Source: Asterochloris sp. CNOR1
Taxonomy: Eukaryota; Chlorophyta; Trebouxiophyceae; Trebouxiales; Trebouxiaceae
Length of the DNA: 64,000 nucleotides
NCBI GenBank assembly: GCA_963969365.1
Contig: OZ017746.1
Location: forward strand, 992,001-1,056,000
Reading direction: 5' to 3'
The position numbers and the translations under genes are program-made. Positions 14,053-25,171 of this stretch are shown here, one piece after another; positions within the stretch are counted from its first letter, which is position 1; the number at the start of each line of letters is the position of its first letter. A model generated the notes under the pieces. The model made no database searches and was not told where the DNA came from. It saw only the letters and a list, made by a program, of their open reading frames with translations.

Positions 14053-16906
14053 ATGTTGCTTTTCTACTGCCAGCATGTGGTCCCCACTTGTCTGTGCCGA
14101 CGCAGCCTGTGTCCCTGCAGGCACAGCTGCCAGCCCAAGGCAGTCCTGCGACTGCAGAGGCTATGGCGGTGTGACAGGCGGAGGTCTGGCAGGCACTGTC
14201 AAGCCTCTGGGAACGCCCAGGATGCAGCTGCAGAGAGGGCAGTGGCAATGAGAGATGCCGTGGCTCAGCGCATTGCCCAGGCCAAGCTCTACAAGAAGGG
14301 CAGTGCGGCACAGGCCCAGCAGGGCCCTTCCTTGCTGGACAGGATAAATGGCGAGGCTGATGCCAGTGCAGCTGGTCCCAGTGGCAACCATCCCGCCAGC
14401 GGCCAGGACCCTGTCACCAAGCTGACAGCATATGGGCAGCAACTGGCTGAGCAGGTGGGATGCACATCGGCTATAGAAACACAGTAACAATGTTGATGGT
14501 TCCTGTCATGCATCTGGCTGTGAGGCTGCCATGTCGAGCTCCGCCACACAGGTCTGAAAAGCTGGTCCCTGCACTGCCGCCTTCATTGGGCCAATGCAGC
14601 AGTATCACGTTACCCTGCAGGAAGCTGCCACCCTGCAAGCAGCCCTTCAGCAGGTCTCAGAGCAGTTGCCGCAAGGGGAGCAGGAGGGGGAGCAGCCTGC
14701 AGGCGGGGTACAGCAGACCAGCCCCCAGCCATCACCCGCAGCCCCACCCATGGCCTCCACTTCTGCTGCGCCACAGCCAAGCGCGCCGCAGGCACCAGGC
14801 GCCAGCAGCGAAGTTGACTTCGCACACAGCTCGCAGGCAGCAAGCATCAGTGGTGGAGCCAAAGAGACGCAACATCTGCCGTCCTTGGTAACAGAAGGCG
14901 ACTGGCGCCCAATGGATGCTTTCAGTGCAGCCCACCGCCAACCCCAGGATGCAAAGACCCAGCAGGTGTGCAGCAGCTCTTGGACAGAGTCAGGTGTACT
15001 GGCAGACATGCAGGCGGGCGCGGCAGACAAACGTCTTGCGTGCACACTTTAGGAGCAGCATCCAGTGTTCTGGCAAAGCTATAGGCAATTCCAGCAGACA
15101 TGTGTCTGGGCATGGATGCGAGTCCTGACCAGAGGAAGTTGGACGCCTGTGTTGAGAGCGCATATGCATCTTCTCACCTGCAGGCCGATGGCGACGAGGT
15201 CACCTGCGCTCCCTTGGACCCTGCACAGAGCAGCGGCTCTGCGCAGCAGGCAGCGGGCTTCCTGCAGCAGGCTGTCAGGGAAGAGGCCAGTAAGGAGCAA
15301 CGCCTGCAGCGGGAGCTGAGTCCCGAGCAGTATTCTTTGTGGAAGGAGAAGCAGATGAAAGCTCAGAGGGTGAGCCGGCGCCAGCATCTTGGAGACATGC
15401 TGCCTGCTGCAATGTGTGACAGGTTGCGTGCCACAATGGTTGGGCCAGCTGCAGCTGCTTTGCCTTTGGGGGGGTCAGGGTTCTGCCTGCTTTAGCATCT
15501 TACAACATGACATTCAACAGCTTCCTCCCGCTGCATTTCACAGGAGAGCTTTGCCGGCAGGCAGGCTGGCAGCAACCGAGGCAGCCAGAACACGCAGAGG
15601 CCAGCTGCTTTCCACCAGGCTAGCCTGACTGGAAGCTCACTGTGGGTGCATAGCTGCTGCAGGCGGAGATCATCAGCGTGGACAAGAACTACTCGGCAGA
15701 CAAGTCAGTGATGGACCCAGATTACAAGCCCAAGGTGAGCAATGCCTGTGATAATTCAGAGACAGTGTCAGCAGCTTATATTGAGGGGCAGCTCCACAGA
15801 AGCGGCCGCCCAGCAGCTACTGCACAGTGCCAGAGCCTGTGCCGCCATGCATCATGTCCATTGTGGTGCTGTGGTGCTGTAGGTGGCTACTTGGGGTGTG
15901 TTCAAGCGGCCTTCTAACATATCAGAGCACTATGGTGGCGGCCGTACCATCCCTGCTGGCACCAAGCTGGAGACTGAGGAGCAGGCTGCTGCTAGGAAAG
16001 CCAGGATGGCTGCTGTGCTGCTGAGGTGGGCTTGGGCGGCCACGTTCCACCCGTCTACTGCTTGGCAAAGCATGTGCTGCAAGCAGTGGAGGACAAGAGT
16101 GCTGCTGGATGGCTGATGTGCTGAGGAGGCAAGCATCGACTAACCTGCCTGAGTCGCTGAGTTCACCTTCTGCCAGCAGCCTGCCACAACATGGGGACTC
16201 TATGCATTATTGAGATGACAATGTCTTCCTGTTGCTGCAGATACAAGGAGCAGAGTGGCACTGAAGTGGACCCGGCTGCAGCAGCACAGGCCCAGCTCGA
16301 GTATGACAAGGGGCAGCAGCTGTTTGACAACAAAGATCTGGCTGCAGCACTGCCCCTGTTTGCTGCGGCAGCTGTGCTGGTGCCTGCCCGCTCAGGCATC
16401 GGCGGCAAGGCGAGGCTCCAGCAGGCTATCTGCTTGGACAGTCTTGCCCGCGGTGAGCCAGCCATTGGACATCATGCACGCAGCACGCTAAGCATGCAGC
16501 ACGCTAGGCAGCTGCATGGCTTGCAGTGCACTTCGTCTTTGTTGAAGCTGCTGCAATCTGCAGGCCTCGAGGAAAGCGGCATGCCCTCCTAACTGCAGGC
16601 AAGGAGGCTGAAGCTGTTTATTCAACCATCAAGACTCACCCAGACGCTGAGATTGCCAAACTGGCAAAGCGGATGCTTGCAGGATTTAAAGCCATGCAAT
16701 TCCTTAAAGCTGAGCAAGTGAGCTATGCACAAGACCCAGCGGCCTACCGCCAATTCTTTGACAAATTCCAGAGTGACTGGGGCGCCACTTACGTGTCCAC
16801 AGATGAGGACAACTCCTCTCTAACTCTCACCACAGCTATTGCCACAGCAGTCATGCTGGCCCCATTTGTTTTCTTGGGCTTCAAAATTGTGCCAAGGCTG
16901 TTGTGA
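14053..16906 (+). CDS. Plastid-type TPR-like protein with C-terminal membrane helix
   Basis: This belongs to a plant/algal family of unknown function that I know from its core VATWGVFKRPSNISEHYGGG (exon from about 15883). The N-terminus (MLLFYCQHVVPTCLCRRSLC) leads into an Arg/Ala-rich stretch compatible with a transit peptide. The first exon then holds RINGEADASAAGPSGNHP and a coiled region. Middle exons are Gln/Ala-rich low complexity, with ELSPEQYSLWKEKQMKAQR near 15310. After the core, TPR-like helices (EYDKGQQLFDNKDLAAALPL) follow from about 16240. The last exon ends with LTTAIATAVMLAPFVFLGFK, a membrane anchor, then IVPRLL and the stop. A thylakoid or envelope location is inference. Several exon borders are approximate, and the start is the only ATG that opens this frame. 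Confidence 0.7.
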
Positions 16907-16913
16907 TTGCCAC

Positions 16914-16918
16914 TGTAA
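16914..16918 (+). promoter_or_regulatory. Putative TGTAA polyadenylation signal
   Basis: TGTAA starts 8 bases after the stop of the TPR-type gene. If used, the 3' UTR would be very short, about 25 bases. Confidence 0.45.
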
Positions 16919-17118
16919 CTTTCTGTGCTGCCTGCTGCTGGTCCTGAAATTTGTGGGGCCACTCTGATAACAACCCTCCCACATTTGTTGGTCTCTTGCT
17001 TCAGCAAGATTAGGCACTGAGGGGATTGGAGTTCAAAACATCATGCTATCTGCTTTGCTTTCACACATGAAGAGGTGGGCAAGGGGTGGTGCTTGGCAGT
17101 CTCTGAGCTGAGCTTAGC

Positions 17119-19676
17119 TTAGGTGGGGAGGATGCGCCGCAGATCCTGCTTCTGCTGGTCTGAGAGGGACTGGGGAAAGATGATCTCAAACGTGATGCGC
17201 AGGTCGCCATACTGACCCGGCACCCTGGAACTGGGCATGCCCCGCCCCTTGACCACCTTCTGGCTGTTAGGCGTGCACACCCCACTGACTGTGATCTTTT
17301 CCTGCTTGCCGTCCAGGTGCTTGAGCAGGATAGTGTGCCCACAGAGGGCGTCTGCCAGCGTCAGCCTGTGCTTGTAATACAGGTCATTGCCCTCACGAGT
17401 GAACACGCTGTGGGGCTTCTCCTGCAGAACATAACAGGCACGGGTATGCTTGTTGCACAGCTGCTGAGGCACACAGCGCTTTGAAGGAGGCACACAGCAT
17501 GTTGAACGGAGACAGTTGAGTGAACAGCCGACTGGGGTGAGCAGCAGACAAACCTCTATTGAGAAGATGATATCGGCAGGTTTGACACCAGGCCGCTCGT
17601 CACCTGGTGAGCAGGACAACAATGTCAGAGGTAGGACACATGACACAAGGGAGGCTTGGCCGAGAGGAGATGAGGTCAGCGGAGAGCCAGGCTTAGAGAG
17701 GACAAACAGGACACAAACAAGTGCTGCTCACCCTTCCCAGGGAAGGTGATCTTCGTTTTCGCCTTCCTGCACAAGAGAGCAGCGATAGCAGGAGAGGGTC
17801 TGCATCATGACAGGTAACAGCAGAAGCCATGCCAGGAGCAAGGTCAACAAAGATCTGGCTGCGCTGCTCACCAGCCAGGCTTGACATCTATCTGGAGGAT
17901 CTCCTCTATCCGCCTGCTGCTGCCATTGGCATCAGTCACAGTCCTGGCAATTTTGAGCTTCCGCGTGCTGCCCGTGTACAGCTCCTCCAGCGTGCACGCC
18001 AGTCCACGCTCAATGGGCGGTTGCGATGAGGACGGCCGCACCATGCCACCCATGCCTGCAACAGCAGCAGCACATGACCTGGTCCTGCTGAGCTGGAGCC
18101 TGAGGCAAGCTTGTCATCATGGCTTTGCAGCATGACACAGCGGCTGTCATTGGCGAACTGGCATGCTTAGACAGACAAGGTACCTGCATGTGTAGGTTGA
18201 ACTTGCTGTCTAGCAGCCCCATACGACATGCTTGCACTAAAGGGATGCCTTCTCATGTCCTGCAAGGAAGCTTGCTTGCAGGCCCACAAGCACTTTGACC
18301 TGCAGCTGAAGTGTCCCTCACCTCCCATGGGCCCGCCCATGCCAGGGGGGCCGCCCATGCCGCCAAAGGTGCGGATTCCTGGCCCGCCTCCATCGCCAAA
18401 CATGCCGTCAAACATGCCCATGCCCCCCATGCCGCCCATCCCACCACCGCCGCTGCCAAAGCCACCGGGGAAGAACTGCAGGCAGGACAGTGGCTGTTCT
18501 GAACATGACAGAGCTGGAGGCAGTGCATGTGTGCTTCACGTGAACAGTTCCCCAGCAGGCAGCTCCTGGCCCTGCTGTGCTGCATCCTCCTTGCAACCAA
18601 GTGCTCTGCCCAGCCCAGCGGCTGTAACATCGTGCACAGCTTCAGCTCCTGGATGCTGCCAGCCCGAGATATTGTTGCAGCGCCCAGGCCTGCCTTGCCT
18701 GGTGTGCCCCACCGCCCTCTGCCAAGGCAGGCTCCTGCCCATGTGTGGTGCTGCGCCGCATTCCTGGAAGCAGCGCACCCCTGTGCAGCGTGCCTGCACA
18801 GGTGACTTCCTGGGCCCACCTCGGCAAAGATGTCCTCTGCGGAGCGAGGGTTGAAGCGGAAGCCCTGGGGCATGCCCCCAGGCATGCCACCAGCCCCCAT
18901 ACCCCCAGGCATGCTGCCGCCCGCGGGGGGGATGCCGCCCTTCAGGCCCTCCTCCCCAAAGCGGTCATAGACCTCACGCTTCTGCTTATCTGCGGGCAGC
19001 CAGGGAGCACGTGTAGGCATGTGCAGTGTGTGCAGCAGACGGCACTCCGAAAGGCGCGCAGAGGCTGCACCTGCGTCAGGGAGCAGCCTGGAGGCCAGGC
19101 CCAAGCAAAGGCGACACTGGAAGCAGCAGAGATGACACAGCGGCTGATAGGGAGCAGCTAGCCAGCAGTTGTGCATGGGCTGCAGTGCCGCTCGAAACCC
19201 TTGCCCCTGCTTCCGCTAAACACCTGAGAGCACGTCATAGGCTTCTGAGACCTCTTTAAACTTCTTGGTGGCCTCCTCCTTGTCCCCTTTCGCTTTGTCC
19301 TGCAGGTCACAGAACGGCAGAATGAATGCACAACATCACTGCGAACCCTCACTTGTGTCCTTGGCAGAAGCAATGCAATGACAGGCATGACCAATGACCA
19401 ACCGCTGGCCAGGCCAGAGGACTCACAGGGTGGAACTTCATTGCCAGCTTGCGGTAGGCTGCAGATCACGTGAGCACCCAGTCAGCCACGTGAAGAGCTG
19501 ACAACATGCAGCAACCTTGACAGACATTCAGAGTACGGCACCTTTCTTCAGCTCAGCCTCATCAGCTGTTTTGGCAACCTGCAGGCAGGCACATGGCATG
19601 TTTTGGGGTGAACTCAACTCAACAAAGATCTGCAGATTGCACGCACCCCAAGCACTCCATAATAGTCCTGTCCCAT
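17119..19676 (-). CDS. Class B (type II) DnaJ/Hsp40, Sis1/DNAJB1-like
   Basis: A J-domain co-chaperone that stimulates Hsp70 ATP hydrolysis in cytosol and nucleus. The ATG at 19676 opens MGQDYYGVLG. The J domain continues through AKTADEAELKK and YRKLAMKFHP, and the HPD triad is completed across an intron (HP, then DKAKGDKEEATKKFKEVSE). The J domain ends KQKREVYDRFGEEGLKGG. A Gly/Met-rich linker follows, with the class B motif PRSAEDIFAEV. The C-terminal substrate domains have DERPGVKPADIIFSIE, HSVFTREGNDLYYKHRLTLA and a final FPQSLSDQQKQDLRRILPT. There is no CxxCxGxG zinc finger, so it is not class A. The gene runs head-to-head with the pfkB gene across 194 bp. Borders in the Gly-rich part are approximate. 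Confidence 0.92.
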
Positions 19677-19870
19677 CCTTTCTGAATCTACGTTTGCAAA
19701 CTAATTTTGCTGTCCAGCCTGCAGACCAAGTTTTTACTTGCAGCTCCAGTGACACTCGAATTATTCGAGTCACTCTGTGCACTGTCAGGACCGCAACTCT
19801 CGGGACGCAGAACAGCCGAGTGAGCTTTCTGGCAGCTTCCTTTCTGGCTATTGGCAGAGATTGATTGTGA
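19677..19870. promoter_or_regulatory. Short bidirectional promoter with palindrome
   Basis: Only 194 bp separate the start codons of the DnaJ and pfkB genes, so both promoters must share this DNA. Near its centre (19754-19770) is a perfect 8+1+8 inverted repeat, ACTCGAAT-T-ATTCGAGT. A further 4-base arm (AGTG at 19748, CACT at 19771) extends it with a 2-base bulge. The GAA/TTC triplets inside are 3 bases apart, so this is not a canonical heat-shock element, which has 2. Confidence 0.55.
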
Positions 19871-21456
19871 ATGCCTCGCAATTCGTGCTGCTTGGGGGAC
19901 CCAGTCTTCGATCTAGTGTACAATGTGCCCTTTGCAGTTGTTGCTGAGCAAGACGTTGGTGAGAGTTTTGACTGGCTGCTCCCTGTATGGCCTCCTCTCA
20001 CCTCCCATGTGCATACAGGTGGCTGTGTGCCCATCAGCCCAGAAGACCTGCAGGAGCTGAAGGACAGGGCTGCAGGTGCTGCTGTACACAGCAGTGCAGG
20101 CGGCAGCGCTGCCAATGTCAGCAGGGGCCTTGCTCAGCTGCAGGCTGCTGCAGCACGCCTGCAACAGGACCATGTGCAGCCACAGTATACAGTCTGCTTT
20201 GCAGGCATGGTTGGCAATGATCAGGCCGGCAGGTATGGTCATTGCACAGCAGTCCTTGCTGCTGTACGGACACGCTTGGCCCCAGGCCTTCTCCAGTGCC
20301 TGCAGAGATTACCAGGAGAAATTGCTGGCCAGCCAGGTTCACCCACAGCTGGCCTGCAGCACTTCAGGCGCTCCGACAGCCTCCTGCCACTGCCTGGTCA
20401 CTCCAGACGGCGAGCGCACCATGCGCACCTGCCTGGGGGCTGCCACGGAGCTCGCGAGCGTGCAGCAGCTGCCTGCAGGCTGGGCAGACGCCCTCCAGCT
20501 CCTGCACTGTGAGGGTTACTGCCTCTGGCGGCCTCAGCTGGCTCTGGGAGCCATGAGGGCGGCGCGAGAGGCTGGTGCTCAGGTTGATGCCCTTGTGTGC
20601 CCTGTCGAATGGCTGCAGCCCAGGCTGCTACAGGCAACACTGACTGCTTGGCCCCCGCCCTGAAAACCTAAGCCATTTGTTTCATGGTGCAACCTCTTTA
20701 CTTGCACTTCATCTGCAATAATTCCCATGCCTTGAATGGTCTGCCCGCGCAGGTCTCCCTGGATCTGGCCAGCTTTGAGGTGGTGCAAAGCTGCCAAGAC
20801 ACCCTCCTGAAGCTGCTGCGGGAGGGCCTGGTGGACATCCTGTTCTGCAATACAGCAGAAGCAGAAGCGCTAGCAGAGGTGGGGCCGAGACAACAGCAGA
20901 GCGCTGCATGGCAGCCCAGGCCCAGCTCTGCTGCCACTGACGTGCGGCTTTCATTTGGCTGCCTGCAGGTGGCTCATGTCAGCTCGGCAGGCCAGGAAAA
21001 CGATGCGGTAGATGTAGTGTCAGCAGCAAGCCGCTTCCTGCTGCAGCACTGTGCCGTGGTTGTCGTCAGCGAGGGAGCGCAGGGCTGCTCAGCCTGGACG
21101 CGTGCTGGGCAAGCCGTCCGCGCTCCAGCTGCAAAAGTCCAGGTGAGCTTGATTTGGGCCACATTGCGCTGGCCGCCATCTCTCACACAGCATGCCCTGT
21201 CATGCAGGTGGAGGACACAGTGGGAGCTGGGGATTGCTTTGCGGCAGCTTTCCTGCACGCCCATCTTTCTGGGGCCAGTCTCAAGGTGATGACCATGACA
21301 GATGTCTTCGCAATTGCCGTTCTGATTCCCTTGTGGGGGCTGCAGGTCTGCTGTATAGCTGGCTGCTTGGCTGGGACAGAAGCTGTGCAGGTGGTGGGTG
21401 CAAACCTGCCGCATGAAGGATGGCAGCGTGTGCAGCAAGGTCTCATGGGTCGCTGA
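19871..21456 (+). CDS. pfkB-family carbohydrate/nucleoside kinase
   Basis: ATP-dependent kinase of the ribokinase/adenosine kinase superfamily. Exon 1 starts MPRNSCCLGDPVFDLVYNVP. The next exon has the N-terminal glycine motif, SSAGGSAANVSRGLAQL, and VCFAGMVGNDQAGR. Then come DYQEKLLASQVHP, a lid region around TPDGERTMRTCLGAA, VSLDLASFEVVQ, and FCNTAEAEALAE. The C-terminal signature VEDTVGAGDCFAAAFLHAH carries the catalytic Asp and anion-hole GAGD. The last exon ends RVQQGLMGR. Both pfkB signatures are present, so it should be active. The substrate cannot be fixed from sequence: FCNTAEAEAL and the TPDGERTM segment recall adenosine-kinase-like and plant FLN-like branches. Only 151 bp separate it from the ribonucleotide reductase gene on the same strand. 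Confidence 0.88.
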
Positions 21457-21607
21457 TGGACCTTTCCCTCCTACCCCTCGTTCAAAAATTTCCTGTTTTG
21501 TTTTTTGTCAATTTTTTTTTTCTCAACTGTGAGAAAGCAAGCAGCACAACAGCTGCTCCGTCTGCCAAACGCAGCATTCTGTCCTGTTGAAGCTCTGTCA
21601 CAACATA

Positions 21608-24192
21608 ATGGCAGATGTCTTCGAGTTCATGCCTTCTCGCAGTGCAGAACTGCCAGTGACACGATGCGGCTCCCATCTAGACAGCTGGGAGGCCCAGCTC
21701 ACCTGCAGCAGCCCCAATATCCGTAGCGACTCGGGCTCTGCCAGTGCAGAGTCAGAGTGTGGAGACGCTGCGCAGGCACACCTCCAGAGCATTCCATACT
21801 CAGATCTGCCGCAGTGCTGTGATGTTTGCACTCAGACAGCAGGCGCAGATGGATCAGAGGATGATGGCAGCAATCTACAGCAGCCGGCAGGGCCACATGA
21901 GGCGGCTGCCAGCCATCAGCCTCAGGAGCCCCTCCTTTCAGAGAACGGGGATCGCTTCACAATGTACCCAATAAGGTGAAGCATGAGCCTGATGGTGACC
22001 TGTGCTCCCATGCTATCTGACCTAAAGCTTGCCTCAATGTGCTGAAGCATGTGCAGTCTGCTTTCTGGCTAAACAATGATGCTATACCTGCCGTGCTGAA
22101 CTGATGTGGCATGTGCCACCTTCAGGCAGCATGCCATGTTTGAAATGTATAAGAAAGCAGTGGCTAGCTTTTGGACGACGGATGAAGTTGATCTCTCACA
22201 GGACATGCGGGATTGGGAGCGGCTGACAGGTGGGTGCCCTGCAATGAACATTGGCTTGCTGCAAGCCTTCACAGGCTGTCATCAGAATGCAATGTAAGTC
22301 TGGTGTGCTGTGCATCTTTGCAGCTGCTCTCATGAATTACGGCTGTAACAGCATGGTGCTCGAGGGGACCCCATTGCCTCGATGCAGCTGCATGCAAGAG
22401 GAAGATGTTCACTAGGGGCAACGACTTGGTGGGGACCCCGCACTCCCCTGCAACTGCTCTCTGATGTTCATGCAACGCTTGCAGATGAGGAGCAGCACTT
22501 CATCTCGCACATCCTGGCATTCTTTGCAGCCTCAGATGGCATTGTGCTGGAGAACCTGGCCGTCAGGTTCATGCAGGGTGAGCTGCTTTTGCATCAGACC
22601 TTGTCTAGCAGTCAGGTTCTGCTGCTGTGCTGCCTCACAGCCGCGCCCTCAGCCCAGCACAGGCTGCACAGCAGTTGAACTGGTAGGGCTCACTTTGATG
22701 GCTGTGCAGGGCTGATGCCAGCTTGCTTTGCCTGCATTGTGGCATGCATCTCCAAATCCCGCTGGCACCGGCCCAGCGCTGATCCCCTGCTCCTGCAGAC
22801 ATCCAGTTGCCCGAGGCACGCGCCTTCTACGGCTTCCAGATAGCCATCGAGAATGTGCACAGCGAGATGTACAGCTTGCTGCTGGACCAGTATGTGCGGG
22901 ACCCCATGCAGCGGGATCACCTGCTGCACGCAGTGGAGACCGTGCCAGTGGTGCGGCGCAAGGCCCAGTGGGCGCTGCGCTGGATTGGGAGCTGCAGCAG
23001 CTTTGCAGAAAGGCTGCTGGCCTTTGCCTGCGTGGAGGGCATTCACTTCAGCGGCAGGTGGGCAGGCCTGGCTGTGCTGCTGTGTTGGGTGTTGTGGGCA
23101 GGAGCAAGCAGCAGCAGGTGGTGTGCATGGGCGCCATGCACAGCTCTGGCAGCCTTGCAGAGGGGCTGCTGGCTGTTGCCTGCATTGAGGGCATTCAACT
23201 CAGAGGCAGGTGAGCGTGTCAATGCGCAGGGTTGTGCTGGGTGCTGTTGGTGCTGCTATTGCCTGTTACTGTTAGGCAAGCTGTAGCATTAGTGTAGTCA
23301 AGATGCTAGATGGAGCATGTGTGTCTGTCGACAGGGCACCCCACTTCGGCGGCAGGTGGACAGGGTGTTGGCGAGCAGGTATGTGTGATGGTAGAGCCTT
23401 GACTGGCAAGCAGTCTCAAAGCAAGGGCTTTTACAGCTGCCTGCATGTGCGGGAAGCCTGCATTCAGGGGATGTACTTCAGCGGCAGGTAGACGCCCTGG
23501 CTGGCAGAGTGCTTGCTGCCACCTGCAATACTCTGGGCGCAACATGCCTGCATGGCACGGCATGCTGGTTGCACCAGGCCTATGCCATCACAACTCTGCT
23601 GCTGCACCTGGTGTTTGCAAAGAATCAGTTGTCCGATGTCTCTTGTTGCTGCTGCTTGTGGCACATCATCAAGCTATGTGGTTGATCAGGTCCTCTGCTG
23701 TGTGCCTGCAGCTTCTGCAGCATCTTTTGGCTGAAGAAGCGGGGGCTCATGCCGGGCTTGACCTTCAGCAACGAGCTCATCAGCCGGGATGAGGGCCTGC
23801 ACACCGACTTTGCCTGCCTGCTGTACTCGCGCCTGGAGCACCCGTTGCCCGAGGAGACTGCCCACCGGATAGTGGCAGACGCGGTGGCCCTGGAGCGGGA
23901 CTTCTGCTGCGAGGCCCTTAGTTGCGCGCTAGTGGGCATGAACGCCGACCTGATGTCGCAATACATCGACTTTGTGGCTGACAGGCTGCTGGTCGCGCTG
24001 GGCTACCAGAAGTTGTACAACGCACGGAACCCTTTTGACTGGATGGAGATGATCTCACTTCAGGGGAAGACCAATTTCTTTGAGAGGCGGGTGGGCGAGT
24101 ATCAGCGAGCAGGTGTCATGAATGGCATGCAGCAGCAAGGCGGCGGCCCCCAGAACTTTGAACATGTCTTCACCCTGGACGCAGACTTCTGA
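21608..24192 (+). CDS. RNR2: Ribonucleotide reductase small subunit R2 (class Ia)
   Basis: Carries the diiron-tyrosyl radical that drives reduction of ribonucleotides to deoxyribonucleotides in the cytosol. Five exons, 21608-21975, 22126-22229, 22485-22577, 22799-23057 and 23712-24192, give 1305 coding bases, 434 residues. All iron ligands are present: Asp in [10 protein letters not shown], Glu and His in ENVHSEMY, Glu in [11 protein letters not shown], and Glu and His in [10 protein letters not shown]. The radical Tyr is the last residue of ENVHSEMY. The C-terminal FTLDADF that docks R2 to R1 is intact. The first about 110 residues before FTMYPIR are longer than in animal R2 and unlike it. 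The start is the first ATG of the frame ([15 protein letters not shown]). The last intron (23058-23711) contains three decayed copies of the preceding exon end. Confidence 0.97.
23001..23490 (+). repeat. Tandem decayed copies of an exon end (donor side)
   Basis: The end of the fourth R2 exon, reading CTTTGCAGAAAGGCTGCTGG through GGCATTCACTTCAGCGGCAG before the GT, recurs three times in the following intron. The copied exon-intron boundaries lie at 23209, 23355 and 23487, and the true donor follows 23057. Spacing is therefore 152, 146 and 132 bp. Copy 2 is nearly full (CCTTGCAGAGGGGCTGCTGG) and keeps a GTGAGC donor. Copy 3 keeps CACTTCGGCGGCAGGTGG. Copy 4 keeps TACTTCAGCGGCAGGTAG. Copy 2 still encodes the iron-ligand Glu, whereas copy 4 would encode Gln. 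Confidence 0.85.
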
Positions 24193-25171
24193 TGCTGCCC
24201 ACTTGTCAAACCTTCAGCAGGCTGCCTCAGTTTTGTGCGCATACATGGTGCCATATATCCTCATTTCATTTGCTGTGCTGCAATCATGCTAGGTGCGTCC
24301 CGCTCTCAAATAACAATCTTTATTCAAATTCAATGCAAGTGGAAGCCACCACAGCCAGGAATAGCTGTTATGGCCCAGCCAGCACAAGTTGTCATGGGGC
24401 TTGTGGACGTGTCTGATCCATCACAGCTGGCGAGCACGTTGTCTGCCTGCAGTGACATTGCATCAGGCTGCCCGCACACAATAAGTGTACGGTGCATGCC
24501 AGGACCAGATGTCCATATGTCCAGGTTTGGGCGGTCTGAGAGCAGAGGGAGGCCTCCAGACACCTCTGAGTCAGGTGCCAAGGTGACCTCTGTATGTTGT
24601 GTCATACAGATGTGCAGCAGACACTCTGCAAGCCCAGCTGCTATAGCATTAAAAAGCAACAGTCTCCAGATTGCATGATGCTGGCAGCCCAACACATGGT
24701 AGGGGCAGACTGCTACCCTCCTCTCCACAGGTGATGCTTGCATGCCGCAATTTCTGATGTGCGTCAAGCCTGGCTAGCCATGGTACAGCGCCCTTGCCTT
24801 CATCCTCAACTGCTGCTCTGATGGGATTTTTGGCGAGGCTCAGATATGGATTTCACAGTATGGGCACATTGGCAAGGTGCAGCTGCTCTGTGATGAGCAG
24901 CTTGAGCTTCTCAGTTGAGGGAGGGTGGACATTGTCGGCAGGGTTGTTGCGCATGGGTGCATGCATGCAAGCCACGGTCAGACCCAGGACAAGCTCCTGC
25001 AGAAGCCACAGCCAAGTCAATTCTCCAAGCTAAGGTGAGTGTGCTCAGCAGGAGGCAAGGGGCAGGCAAGACGCTGCCTAAGCTCGACAGTCGGGATGGT
25101 TTGACCAGGCCCCGATCCAGAGCGCACCCTTAGGTTCCTTCTCTGATGTTGCGGCAGCTCAAGTACTGAGC
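24193..25171. other. Intergenic region between tandem genes, no gene seen
   Basis: This holds the 3' UTR of the R2 gene and the promoter of the exchanger gene. Around 24300-24340 it is AT-rich (AATAACAATCTTTATTCAAA). I found no TGTAA near the R2 stop and no coding exon with plausible splice sites. Confidence 0.5.

Noticed and set aside
18253-19176. 307-codon minus-strand open frame over the DnaJ gene
   Set aside because: It merges a real exon with introns. Splice sites and DnaJ homology give a better model using several shorter exons.
19748-19774. Canonical heat-shock element in the DnaJ promoter
   Set aside because: The GAA and TTC triplets are spaced by 3 bases, and no third repeat is in phase.
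23058-23711. Mutually exclusive alternative exons in the R2 gene
   Set aside because: The copies are exon ends without proper acceptors at matching places, and later copies lose codons and the iron-ligand Glu. Decayed duplication fits better, though RNA data could change this.
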